A DNA stretch of 28,604 bases from a virus: IMG/VR virus record IMGVR_UViG_3300031758_000430, positions 1-28,604 of that record. The stretch is one strand, 5' to 3'. The notes below the pieces were generated by a model, which was given only the letters and a program-made list of their open reading frames with translations, made no database searches and was not told the DNA's origin. This document shows, one piece after another, positions 1 to 6,472 of this stretch (positions are counted from its first letter, which is position 1; each line of letters begins with the position of its first letter). Both the position numbers and the translations under genes were made by a program.

Positions 1-66
1 ATCTTAGTTATTGGTGCATTCTGTGGTGCTATATGGCTAGCCATAGAAAACAAGTTGCATCATTAA
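1..66 (+). CDS. C-terminal end of a small membrane-associated protein (partial)
   Basis: The window opens inside an open frame of 21 codons before a TAA stop. The visible residues are mostly hydrophobic (ILVIGAFCGAIWLAIENK, then LHH), as in a transmembrane helix with a short polar tail. The next gene starts inside it at base 33 in another frame, matching the overlapping style of the genes that follow. The N-terminus lies outside the window, so no function can be assigned. It could be a holin or another small inner-membrane protein of the lysis region, but that is only inferred from position. Confidence 0.55.
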   Translation: MLVIGAFCGAIWLAIENKLHH

Positions 67-200
67 TATTTTTATTAGTAACATCTTTCCCTGTTTCGTC
101 CAAGGAGGAGAAATATAGGTGTGTCCGATGGACATGGACTGGAGATGTGTACAACAGAAAAGTTGTATGCATTGAATGGAAGAAGGTTGAGCGAAAATGA
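33..200 (+). CDS. Small secreted Cys/Trp-rich phage protein, 55 aa
   Basis: A 55-codon frame. The first ~23 residues look like a signal peptide: basic start MASHRKQ, hydrophobic LIFLLVTSFP, then VSS before a charged region. The mature part is short and rich in Trp, Cys and basic residues (YRCVRWTWTGDVYNR, VVCIEWKK), with two cysteines that could form a disulfide in the periplasm. Its stop overlaps the next start as ATGA at 197-200, so it is translationally coupled. I have the impression that this Trp/Cys signature recurs in small proteins of aquatic phages, but I know no function. An envelope role near lysis genes is an inference. The upstream ribosome site is weak. Confidence 0.7.
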   Translation: MASHRKQVASLIFLLVTSFPVSSKEEKYRCVRWTWTGDVYNRKVVCIEWKKVERK

Positions 201-691
201 TTGATCCAATCACGGCTCTAAATGGCTTGCAAAGTGCCATTAGCATGGTCAAGAAGGCTAGTAAAGTAGCCAACGATTTAGGCGGTCTTGCCCCAATGAT
301 TGGCAAGATGTTTGATGCTAAGAGCCAAGCAACTAAGGCAATGCTTCAAGCCAAGAGGGAGAAGAAGGGTTCTAACATGGGTGCTGCTCTACAAATTGAG
401 ATGGCACTAGATCAAGCCAGAGCCTTTGAAGAAGAACTCAAGATGTTGTTTATGCAGACAGGCAAGATAGATGTTTGGAACAAGATCAAGGCTAGACAAG
501 CAGAGATGGACAGAGATGATGCCAAAGAGATGGCAGCGTTGAGAGCCGAGGAAAAAAAGGCCAAAGCTAAAGAAGAAGAAATGCAAGAGATTGCTATGAT
601 TATTGGCGGTGTTGCTTTTGTTCTACTCTTAGTCTTTATTGGCATTAACGAGTTGATGAGCCTCTGTCCTAAAGGAGGATGCGGAAGATGA
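197..691 (+). CDS. Coiled-coil protein with C-terminal membrane anchor, 164 aa
   Basis: Function not recognised. Residues 1-35 are amphipathic. Residues ~85-130 are a long, highly charged helix rich in Lys, Glu and Ala, predicted to be coiled coil. Residues ~132-152 (AMIIGGVAFVLLLVFIGI) form one clear transmembrane segment, followed by a short tail CPKGGCGR with two cysteines. A tail-anchored membrane protein with a coiled coil beside lysis genes could be a membrane-organising or virion factor. It starts with ATGA coupling to the previous gene and ends with ATGA coupling to the next. Confidence 0.8.
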   Translation: MIDPITALNGLQSAISMVKKASKVANDLGGLAPMIGKMFDAKSQATKAMLQAKREKKGSNMGAALQIEMALDQARAFEEELKMLFMQTGKIDVWNKIKARQAEMDRDDAKEMAALRAEEKKAKAKEEEMQEIAMIIGGVAFVLLLVFIGINELMSLCPKGGCGR

Positions 692-777
692 CATACTTTG
701 ATGTATTACTTTGGGCTGCTGTTCCTTTAAACTATTTTTTCTGGATAGTTGTTTATCCAAAGTTGAGCAATGAATGA
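688..777 (+). CDS. Tiny membrane protein, 29 aa
   Basis: A 29-codon frame with one hydrophobic stretch (VLLWAAVPLNYFFWIVV) covering most of its length. It starts with ATGA overlap on the preceding gene and has a strong AAAGGAGG ribosome site at 670-677, about ten bases upstream. An in-frame ATG at 679 is too close to that site to be used well. Its own end overlaps the next start at 770. Position and hydrophobicity fit a small lysis or membrane accessory peptide; the function is unknown. The good ribosome site and two-sided coupling argue that it is a real gene despite its size. Confidence 0.6.
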   Translation: MTYFDVLLWAAVPLNYFFWIVVYPKLSNE

Positions 778-919
778 GTACCAAAAACAATTTGACTTGT
801 TTTGCAGAGTGTTCTGTTATGGCTGTGCAGCTTGGTGGTTTCTAGGCTTCTTAAGGTTTTTACCGGATGACTTATCAAACAAAATTGTTGCTCTTCTATT
901 GGGAAAGGTTGGGTTATGA
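770..919 (+). CDS. Small Cys/Trp-containing membrane protein, 49 aa
   Basis: A 49-codon frame from ATG 770 to TGA 919. Residues ~9-30 are hydrophobic and aromatic with three cysteines (DLFCRVFCYGCAAWWFLGF), suggesting one membrane segment, and the C-terminus is another mildly hydrophobic helix. It overlaps its upstream neighbour by eight bases, and its stop forms ATGA with the next gene at 916. An open frame at 867-1064 overlaps this locus but breaks the chain of coupled starts and stops, so this frame is preferred. No family recognised. Confidence 0.6.
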   Translation: MNEYQKQFDLFCRVFCYGCAAWWFLGFLRFLPDDLSNKIVALLLGKVGL

Positions 920-1092
920 AAATCACTACTTATCAAGCCAATGCAAACATGTTGAGAGAAGCTCAGCAGGTTATTCATCAGAAGAACCTACAGGAACTTC
1001 AGAGACTGAATCATCAAAAAGAACAAACATACAAAGTGCAGCAAGTGAGAAATCAGTGGGCTAGAGCAAACTCTGTGGATGTAATGGTATGA
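916..1092 (+). CDS. Small Gln-rich helical protein, 58 aa
   Basis: A 58-codon frame with no hydrophobic segment. Composition is rich in Gln, Asn, Lys and Glu with heptad-like spacing (QAQQVIHQKNLQELQRLN), so it is probably a helical or coiled-coil soluble protein. An AAAGG site lies seven bases before ATG 916. Both ends are coupled by ATGA overlaps with the previous gene and with the lipoprotein gene at 1089. Function unknown; it could be a virion or lysis accessory protein. Confidence 0.6.
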   Translation: MKITTYQANANMLREAQQVIHQKNLQELQRLNHQKEQTYKVQQVRNQWARANSVDVMV

Positions 1093-1316
1093 AATATTTA
1101 TTATTGTTATTGCTGCTTGTTGGATGTGAAGATAGGTATAGATATTTTTGTCAAAACCCTGACAACTTTCATGCTGAGCAATGTCAGAAACCTAGATGTC
1201 AATTCACACAGACATGCCCTGAGTATTTAGTAGCACCCATCTTGGAGAAACAAATTGATAGAACAGCTAACAAAAATGATGACACCAAGCCAGCCCAAAC
1301 CAAGACTAACCCCTGA
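1089..1316 (+). CDS. Cys-rich phage lipoprotein, 75 aa
   Basis: The N-terminus is a textbook lipoprotein signal: MKYLLLLLLLVGC with the lipobox LVGC, so Cys13 would be lipidated after cleavage. The mature protein begins EDRYRYF and carries four more cysteines in residues ~21-43 (FCQNP, EQCQK, RCQF, TCPEY), which could form two disulfides in the periplasm. The last ~20 residues are charged and Thr/Pro-rich and overlap the next gene. An aspartate after the Cys would suggest inner-membrane retention; here the residue is Glu, so outer-membrane sorting is possible. Function is unknown; it is distinct from the Rz1 lipoprotein further on. Confidence 0.8.
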   Translation: MKYLLLLLLLVGCEDRYRYFCQNPDNFHAEQCQKPRCQFTQTCPEYLVAPILEKQIDRTANKNDDTKPAQTKTNP

Positions 1317-1794
1317 AGAGCTTGAGGTTAGGATATGGGGATTTGTGGTGGTGGCTATCACCATCATCCTCTTTGGTATTGTGTTTGCATTGTTATATTC
1401 TGTTACCTTTGTAACACAGCCTATCAAGAGCATGGCTCCAATTGATCAGGCATATACAAAGATGCTCAATGACATTGTGCTATTGATTGTTGGTGGTATT
1501 GGTGGTATTGTAGGTAAGAGAGCTGTTAATACAGCAACTAATGCTTTCAAGCCTACAACGCCTACAGCCCCCATAGCTCCTCCAATGCAGCAGCCTTATG
1601 TAAGTAACACATATGCTCCTGCTCAGTCTGCTTATGGTCTACCTTCTCAGCCCTTTGGTGCTATGCCAGTATGGAAGAATCCAGAGCTTGATGAGAGCTG
1701 GACTCCCGGTCCTCCTCCAACAACTCCTCCAGAGCACATGGAGCCTGATGAGGATAGAGAAGAGATAGCAGTAGCTAGGAAAGAAGCTGACTAA
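1255..1794 (+). CDS. Putative holin-like membrane protein with Pro-rich tail, 179 aa
   Basis: Two hydrophobic segments are clear: residues ~27-48 (IWGFVVVAITIILFGIVFAL) and ~71-88 (IVLLIVGGIGGIVG), separated by a short polar loop. After them comes a Pro/Ala/Gln-rich low-complexity tail and an acidic C-terminus (EHMEPDEDREEIAV). Two membrane helices directly before Rz/Rz1 and the endolysin fit a holin, the pore that releases endolysin. The start is uncertain: TTG at 1255 has a good GGAG site seven bases upstream, whereas ATG codons at 1276 and 1279 have no visible site. It overlaps the lipoprotein gene by at least 38 bases and ends TAATG against the Rz gene. Confidence 0.65.
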   Translation: MIEQLTKMMTPSQPKPRLTPEELEVRIWGFVVVAITIILFGIVFALLYSVTFVTQPIKSMAPIDQAYTKMLNDIVLLIVGGIGGIVGKRAVNTATNAFKPTTPTAPIAPPMQQPYVSNTYAPAQSAYGLPSQPFGAMPVWKNPELDESWTPGPPPTTPPEHMEPDEDREEIAVARKEAD

Positions 1795-2264
1795 TGTTTG
1801 GCATTCCTCTTCCTTGGATATTAATAGGTGCAATGGTTGCACTGTTTGGAACATACAGAGGTGGCTATCACTTTGGTTGGGAAGATCGTGACCAAGAGAT
1901 GCAGGTAGAGATAGCTAAGAAGAACGAAGAGTCTAGGGTTAAAGAACAAGAGATGGCTGCTAAGCTTAGTGATAAAGAAGCAGCATTGAGAAAGGCAAAC
2001 AATGAAGTATCTAAGAAACAGTCTGCTATGCGTGAGCTTGTTAGGGTTGGTGAGCTGCGCCTCCCCACCTCCAGTTGTGTACAAACCGCCACAGATTCCT
2101 CCACTCCCGCAGGAAATAGCAACACCGATGCAGCCGAACTTGAGCGACAGACTATTAATGCTCTTATCGACATCGTTGCCGAAGGAGACAAAGCCATCAA
2201 CAAGCTCAACCAATGCATCTCAGCCTATGACGAAGTAAGGAATTTAATCAATGGTAACCGCTGA
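1794..2264 (+). CDS. Rz: Rz-like inner-membrane spanin subunit, 156 aa
   Basis: The N-terminus has one membrane anchor (residues ~4-20, IPLPWILIGAMVALFGTY). It is followed by a long charged helix with predicted coiled coil (residues ~35-90), then a mostly helical periplasmic region with two cysteines near residues 96 and 140. This anchor-plus-coiled-coil layout is that of i-spanins, which join with an outer-membrane lipoprotein to fuse the two membranes at lysis. The identification is strengthened by the lipoprotein gene nested in its +1 frame at 2002-2238. The start is coupled TAATG to the holin candidate, and the end overlaps the endolysin start by 14 bases. Confidence 0.85.
   Translation: MFGIPLPWILIGAMVALFGTYRGGYHFGWEDRDQEMQVEIAKKNEESRVKEQEMAAKLSDKEAALRKANNEVSKKQSAMRELVRVGELRLPTSSCVQTATDSSTPAGNSNTDAAELERQTINALIDIVAEGDKAINKLNQCISAYDEVRNLINGNR
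2002..2238 (+). CDS. Rz1: Rz1-like outer-membrane spanin lipoprotein, nested in Rz, 78 aa
   Basis: This frame lies wholly inside the Rz gene in a different frame. It encodes MKYLRNSLLCVSLLGLVSC, a signal ending in lipobox LVSC with Cys19 to be lipidated. The mature part opens with a Pro-rich stretch (ASPPPVVYKPPQIPPLP) typical of o-spanins. In the λ paradigm Rz1 binds the C-terminus of Rz across the periplasm. Complete embedding with one shared DNA segment is a known spanin architecture. The Ser/Thr/Lys-rich C-terminal third is less typical and may be constrained by the Rz frame. Confidence 0.85.
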   Translation: MKYLRNSLLCVSLLGLVSCASPPPVVYKPPQIPPLPQEIATPMQPNLSDRLLMLLSTSLPKETKPSTSSTNASQPMTK

Positions 2265-2865
2265 ACATTTAAAACAACTTCATATTGACCCATCATTAGC
2301 TGATAGTTTTAATGAAACATTTGAACGCTTTGGTATTAGTTCTCCTATTCAACAAGCTAGCTGGATAGGACAATGTGGTCATGAGTGTGGCAACTTCCGC
2401 ATTATGGAAGAGAATTTAAACTACAGGGCAGCTACGTTGCTTAAGCTATTCCCTAAGACACCTAAGCGTCAGTGGGGATTTACACCAGAGGAAGCTGCTG
2501 CGTATGAGAAGCAGCCACAGCGCATTGCCAATCGCATTTACGGCAATCGTATGGGCAACAGAGATGAAGCTTCTGGGGATGGGTTCAGGTTCCGTGGCTC
2601 CGGATTTCTCCAGCTAACTGGGCATAGCAACTTCTACCATGCAGGTCAAGCCTTGGGCGTAGATTTTGTTATGCAGCCAGAGCTTGTCCGTACCCCTAGA
2701 TATGCTGCTCAAACGGCTGGCTGGTTCTGGCAGACACACGGCTTAAATAGGTTTGCAAATAGCAAAGATTTTGTTATGATGACTAAGAAGATTAATGGTG
2801 GAACAATTGGACTAGAAGATCGTATTAAACATATCAACCATGCGGTGGATGTGTTGTCTAGATGA
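2251..2865 (+). CDS. GH19 chitinase-like endolysin, 204 aa
   Basis: A muralytic glycoside hydrolase of family 19, expected to cut the glycan strand of peptidoglycan at lysis. The catalytic glutamate sits in IGQCGHECGNF (Glu45), followed by the second acidic position in MEENLNY (Glu54). The 45/54 spacing equals that of phage SPN1S endolysin (Glu49/Glu58). The substrate-groove motif RFRGSGFLQLTGH (residues ~113-124) is also present. Length is normal for single-domain phage GH19 endolysins. There is no signal peptide or membrane segment, so export should depend on the upstream holin candidate. It overlaps Rz by 14 bases. Confidence 0.92.
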   Translation: MVTAEHLKQLHIDPSLADSFNETFERFGISSPIQQASWIGQCGHECGNFRIMEENLNYRAATLLKLFPKTPKRQWGFTPEEAAAYEKQPQRIANRIYGNRMGNRDEASGDGFRFRGSGFLQLTGHSNFYHAGQALGVDFVMQPELVRTPRYAAQTAGWFWQTHGLNRFANSKDFVMMTKKINGGTIGLEDRIKHINHAVDVLSR

Positions 2866-2894
2866 TTGACTAAGTTTGATATTTGTGGTATGAC
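2866..2894 (+). promoter_or_regulatory. Candidate extended -10 sigma70-type promoter
   Basis: TTGACT (2866-2871) and TATGAC (2889-2894) are separated by 17 bases, and TGG directly before the -10 gives an extended -10 element. It lies in the only noticeable gap of the left arm, between the endolysin and the HExxH gene, and points along the virion genes. Spacing and hexamers fit a bacterial housekeeping promoter; activity is inferred. Confidence 0.5.
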
Positions 2895-2912
2895 AATGAA
2901 TAAAGAGTTATA

Positions 2913-3224
2913 ATGATGTTACCAACTTCTCTTAGTATTGTAGGCAGAGAAGTACCTGTGAAGGTTGTGAACGAACTTCCTAATCAATTAGGTGAGTATA
3001 GTTACGAAGAATATTCAATTAAAATTAAGTCTGGTCAGCACCCCTTAGCGGAGATGGATACATTGTTACATGAATGTATACACGCTATAGACGACTGCTT
3101 CCAATTAAAAATGTCAGAAAGACAAGTGTATTGTTTATCTGTAGGAGTGTTAGCACTTTTACGGGATAATAGAGATATGCTAACTTGTTTGACTGAAGCA
3201 ATAGAGAACCCAAGAAAAGTATGA
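2913..3224 (+). CDS. Small HExxH metallopeptidase-like protein, 103 aa
   Basis: The segment TLLHECIHAIDD (residues 50-61) is a zinc-binding HExxH motif (His53, Glu54, His57) in a predicted helix. It follows a β-rich N-terminal half (PVKVVNELPNQLGEYSYEEYSI), the layout of minimal zincin-like domains. A third ligand is not obvious; Glu or Asp in the following helix may serve. The substrate is unknown. Position between lysis and virion genes leaves open proteolysis of a virion protein, of a host factor, or a purely structural zinc site. The start at 2913 (or the adjacent ATG at 2916) follows an AAAGAG site and the candidate promoter at 2866-2894. The stop overlaps the next start as ATGA. Confidence 0.7.
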   Translation: MMLPTSLSIVGREVPVKVVNELPNQLGEYSYEEYSIKIKSGQHPLAEMDTLLHECIHAIDDCFQLKMSERQVYCLSVGVLALLRDNRDMLTCLTEAIENPRKV

Positions 3225-5788
3225 AAGATTTTACAGCACAACAAAAGGAAATAGTAGCTAGAAAACTAGGCTATGATGGTCCTATGCAAGGCTTTGATGA
3301 GTTCATTGCTTCCTCTCCTGCGTTAGAGGCTAAGTATTCTGCCATCACTGGTAAATATGCTGAGCGTATGGCTAAGGGTGGGCTTGTAAAAACTAAACGT
3401 AACTATCGTGTTGGTGGTGATCTTGTTGCTAAATATCAAATGGATGGTGGAGATGGCATCATGGGTGTTGGTATGCCTTCCTCTGGTGATAAAATACTAC
3501 CAAATGATAGTGTACCAAGCTCAACTCCACCTACAACACCAGCAGCACCTGCACCAGCGCCAGCAACTAAAGCAACACCAGTAGATTTAGACCAGTACTC
3601 TTCTGGATATGATGAACAGGGAGCCCCTGTTTACGTTGGAGCACCTCTTGGCTATGGGAACAACCCGCAAGAAGACTACAAATATGACTTGATGCAGAAT
3701 GGTGAGAATGTTGATGGTACGCCTCACTACATCAAAGTACCTAAAGGTGCTGCGGGAAATGCAGCATTAAAGCCATCAGAAATACAACAAGCAACACCAG
3801 CAGCCCCTACCACAGGAGGCTCAACACCTGCTGTAGCACCCACTGGCTCTGCTGCTCCAGTTGCTGGGGAAGCTTCTCAAGTAACTGCTGCACAGATTAC
3901 TCCTACTGATGCTCAAAAAATAAGCACAGAAAGCAGGGCTGGTGAGACAGCAACACAGGTAACAGGTGCTGCTACTGCTACAGCAGGACAAGCTACAGCC
4001 ACTCAAACTGGACCAGCTGCTACATATGAAGCTTCTAAAGCTGCCCCTGCAATTGGAGAAGCATTGGCGGGTGTCACTGCAGCTAAGGGTGAAGTATCAA
4101 AAGAAGCACAAGTTACAGCAGCACAGGCTGGTCCTACAGCACTTACAGGTGCTGCTGATAGAGCTGCACAAATTGCAGAAGCACAAACTGTTAAAGCTCC
4201 TGAAGATAGGAAACTTGAAGAAGGTGAGAAGGTATCTGGCTCTGCTGTAGACATGGCTAAGGTGGATAAGGAACTTGCCCAAGCTAAAGCCGCAGAAGGA
4301 GCTGTCACTGAAGAGATGACTGTACAGGGACAGCTTACCAAACTAACTAAAGATTTTGATACTAAGAATCCCCCACCTTGGGCTGCTGGAGCACTCAGGG
4401 CAGTGGCAGCAGAGATGGGTGCTAGAGGCTTAGGAGCTTCTAGTATGGCTGGCGCTGCTCTTGTACAGGCTGCATTAGAAAAAGCTTTACCAATTGCTTC
4501 TGCTGATGCTGCTATATTTCAGCAAGTAGCTACACAGAATTTGTCTAATAGACAACAGGTAGCTATGCTTACAGCACAGCAAAGAGCTGCCTTCTTAGGT
4601 CAAGAGTTTGACCAAAACTTCCAGTCCCGTGTTATCAATGCTTCTAAGATTTCTGACATTGCTAACATGAACTTCAATGCTAAACAGCAAGTAGCTCTTG
4701 AGAATTCTAGACTTGCTCAGTCTGTTGACTTAGCAAATCTTAATAGCAAACAAGCTGCTTTTATGGCTGAGCTTGCACAGACAGCTACACTTGAGACAGC
4801 TAATTTAAATAATAGACAGCAAGCTGCTGTTGCTAATGCTCAGGCTTTCTTAGCTATGGACATGAAGAACTTAGACAATGCACAACAAACCGTATTGTTT
4901 AAAGCACAAACAACAACACAAGCATTGTTATCAGACACTGCTGCTACTAATGCTGCTAAGCAATTTAATGCTGCTAGTGAAAATCAAGTTACGCAATTCA
5001 ATGCAACAATGGCTACACAAGTTAGCCAATTTAATGCAGCACAAACTACAGCAGTTAGTCAGTTTAATACTGACCAAACAAACTCTGTAGCTAAGTTTAA
5101 TGCAGAAGCACAGAATCAAAGACAAGCCTTTAATGCTTCTCAACGATTGGTTATTGATCAATCTAATGCTCAGTGGCAAAGAGAGATTTCAACTGCTAAC
5201 ACAGCAGCTACAAATGCAGCAAACAGCTTGAATGCACAATTGTCACAGAATATGACATTGGCAGAATATAATAATCAGACACAACTTTATAGAGACAGTG
5301 TTTCCTTTGCTTGGCAACAAGGACAGAACGATCAAGATAGGGCTAACAAGCTTGCAATTTCTGAAATACAGGCAGATGCCACAAGGAATGCAGGGGTGGC
5401 AGCAGAAAAGACTAAAGCAAAAGGAAACCTTATTGGTACAGCAGCTAAGGCAGCAGCTATGTTTTTCTTGAGTGATGAACGCATGAAGGATATACAAGGA
5501 CCAATCACCAATGCTTTAGATAAAATTAAAGAAATTGGTGGCTATTCTTATACTTACAAAGTAGAGGCTGAACCTTTTGGCTATAACAGTACAATCACTA
5601 CAATGGGTGTATTGTCAGGACAAGTTAAGAAGGTGTTGCCAGAAGCTGTTAAGCCAGCTTCATTCAACTCTACCTTTGATGTGGTGGACTATGCAGCAGT
5701 TAATGGTTTGTTAGTGGCTGCTGTTAATGAACTCATCACTAAGGTTGATTTGCTTTCTACACGATTGAATGAGTTGGAGAAGAAATAA
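3221..5788 (+). CDS. Helical virion/tail-fibre-like protein with C-terminal S74 intramolecular chaperone, 855 aa
   Basis: Residues 1-60 are charged, with Gly motifs (AKGGLVK, YRVGGDL). Residues ~95-360 are Ala/Thr/Pro/Gln-rich low complexity. Residues ~390-740 are long helices of Asn/Gln/Ala-rich repeats, including the QFNA-type series. The last 105 residues are an endosialidase-type chaperone domain: SDERMKDI with the expected catalytic Ser751 and Lys756, MGVLSGQVKKVLPEAV, and VDYAAVNGLLVAAVNEL. Known S74 domains fold trimeric fibres and cut themselves off before the Ser, so a mature product of about 750 residues is expected. It is probably a tail- or capsid-associated trimeric protein. It starts with ATGA overlap and is followed after two bases by the next gene. 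Confidence 0.8.
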   Translation: MKDFTAQQKEIVARKLGYDGPMQGFDEFIASSPALEAKYSAITGKYAERMAKGGLVKTKRNYRVGGDLVAKYQMDGGDGIMGVGMPSSGDKILPNDSVPSSTPPTTPAAPAPAPATKATPVDLDQYSSGYDEQGAPVYVGAPLGYGNNPQEDYKYDLMQNGENVDGTPHYIKVPKGAAGNAALKPSEIQQATPAAPTTGGSTPAVAPTGSAAPVAGEASQVTAAQITPTDAQKISTESRAGETATQVTGAATATAGQATATQTGPAATYEASKAAPAIGEALAGVTAAKGEVSKEAQVTAAQAGPTALTGAADRAAQIAEAQTVKAPEDRKLEEGEKVSGSAVDMAKVDKELAQAKAAEGAVTEEMTVQGQLTKLTKDFDTKNPPPWAAGALRAVAAEMGARGLGASSMAGAALVQAALEKALPIASADAAIFQQVATQNLSNRQQVAMLTAQQRAAFLGQEFDQNFQSRVINASKISDIANMNFNAKQQVALENSRLAQSVDLANLNSKQAAFMAELAQTATLETANLNNRQQAAVANAQAFLAMDMKNLDNAQQTVLFKAQTTTQALLSDTAATNAAKQFNAASENQVTQFNATMATQVSQFNAAQTTAVSQFNTDQTNSVAKFNAEAQNQRQAFNASQRLVIDQSNAQWQREISTANTAATNAANSLNAQLSQNMTLAEYNNQTQLYRDSVSFAWQQGQNDQDRANKLAISEIQADATRNAGVAAEKTKAKGNLIGTAAKAAAMFFLSDERMKDIQGPITNALDKIKEIGGYSYTYKVEAEPFGYNSTITTMGVLSGQVKKVLPEAVKPASFNSTFDVVDYAAVNGLLVAAVNELITKVDLLSTRLNELEKK
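4961..5140 (+). repeat. QFNA-type tandem peptide repeats (residues ~581-640)
   Basis: Within the 855-aa virion protein the pattern QFNA or a close variant returns every 9-12 residues: QFNAASENQ, QFNATMATQ, QFNAAQTTA, QFNTDQTNS, KFNAEAQNQ, AFNAS. The spacing suggests a regular helical or fibrous rod rather than a globular domain. DNA copies have diverged, so it is mainly a protein-level repeat. Confidence 0.75.
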
Positions 5789-5790
5789 TT

Positions 5791-6006
5791 ATGCAGAATT
5801 TTAAGAAGTATTACAGCAAGATAAATAGCATTGTTGAAAAGAACATGTCAGCATCTAAGCCCACTGCAGTATCAAAAGGTATTGTGGATCGTCCAACAAA
5901 GAAGGAAGCTGCCCCAGAAGGTAAGATGACTGCTGAACAACAAGTGGCTAAGTATGTTGAGATTATTCGTAAACAAAAGAAGGAGCTTTTAAATGATAAA
6001 GGATGA
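5791..6006 (+). CDS. Small basic phage protein, 71 aa
   Basis: Unrecognised. The protein is Lys-rich, with helical ends (MQNFKKYYSKINSIVEK; EQQVAKYVEIIRKQKKELL) joined by a flexible Pro/Lys/Ala linker. It starts two bases after the S74-protein stop and overlaps the following gene by 14 bases. A structural or assembly role is suggested only by its place among virion genes. Confidence 0.65.
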   Translation: MQNFKKYYSKINSIVEKNMSASKPTAVSKGIVDRPTKKEAAPEGKMTAEQQVAKYVEIIRKQKKELLNDKG

Positions 6007-6472
6007 AGATTTTTTAGAAGCTCCAATTCCCGGCATGTCTTTGACAACAGAGCCGGGTAGTGTGCCTTGGGAACAGCCCCCACAATTGGTAACTATTCAA
6101 CAGGTAGCTGATTTTTATATTGATAAACTTACAGATGATCAAGATGCCATTGATAAAAGTCTTGATGCAATTGAGTTAGGTGTTCCTCTTCAGTCATTGG
6201 CTAATGGAGCCATCATGTTTAATATGATGAAGGGTATTCACACTGTTGATGTTGGCTTCTTAGTGATGCCTATCATTGTTGAATTGTTTATCACCTTAGC
6301 TGAATTAAACGGTATTGAATATTTTATAGCTGAAGAAGATAAATTAAAAGGTAAAGTTTTAGACAGAACTCTTGTAGAAAAGATTGTTAATAGTTCAGAA
6401 GCTAAAACTGAAGAAGCTATTCAATCTTTAGTTCCTGTTAATAAGGGTTTGATGTCTAAAGGAAATATGTAA
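5993..6472 (+). CDS. Conserved-looking phage virion-region protein, 159 aa
   Basis: The N-terminus is extended and Pro-rich (EAPIPGMSLTTEPGSVPWEQPP). After it comes a helical body with a moderately hydrophobic stretch at ~84-105 (TVDVGFLVMPIIVELFITLAEL), too polar at its ends to be confidently transmembrane. The C-terminal third is charged helix. The N-terminal PGMSLTTEPGS..W..PP style is one I associate with podovirus and marine-phage virion clusters, without a known function. It overlaps its upstream gene by 14 bases and joins the next with TAATG at 6470-6474. Confidence 0.7.
   Translation: MIKDEDFLEAPIPGMSLTTEPGSVPWEQPPQLVTIQQVADFYIDKLTDDQDAIDKSLDAIELGVPLQSLANGAIMFNMMKGIHTVDVGFLVMPIIVELFITLAELNGIEYFIAEEDKLKGKVLDRTLVEKIVNSSEAKTEEAIQSLVPVNKGLMSKGNM

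Noticed and set aside
867-1064. 65-codon + frame
   Set aside because: It conflicts with two smaller frames (770-919 and 916-1092) that fit the ATGA-coupled chain on both sides; composition is Ser/Glu-rich and unlike a real neighbour.
1821-2213. Two - frames of 130 and 116 codons over Rz/Rz1
   Set aside because: The locus is already explained by the nested spanin pair on the + strand; the antisense frames are typical by-products.
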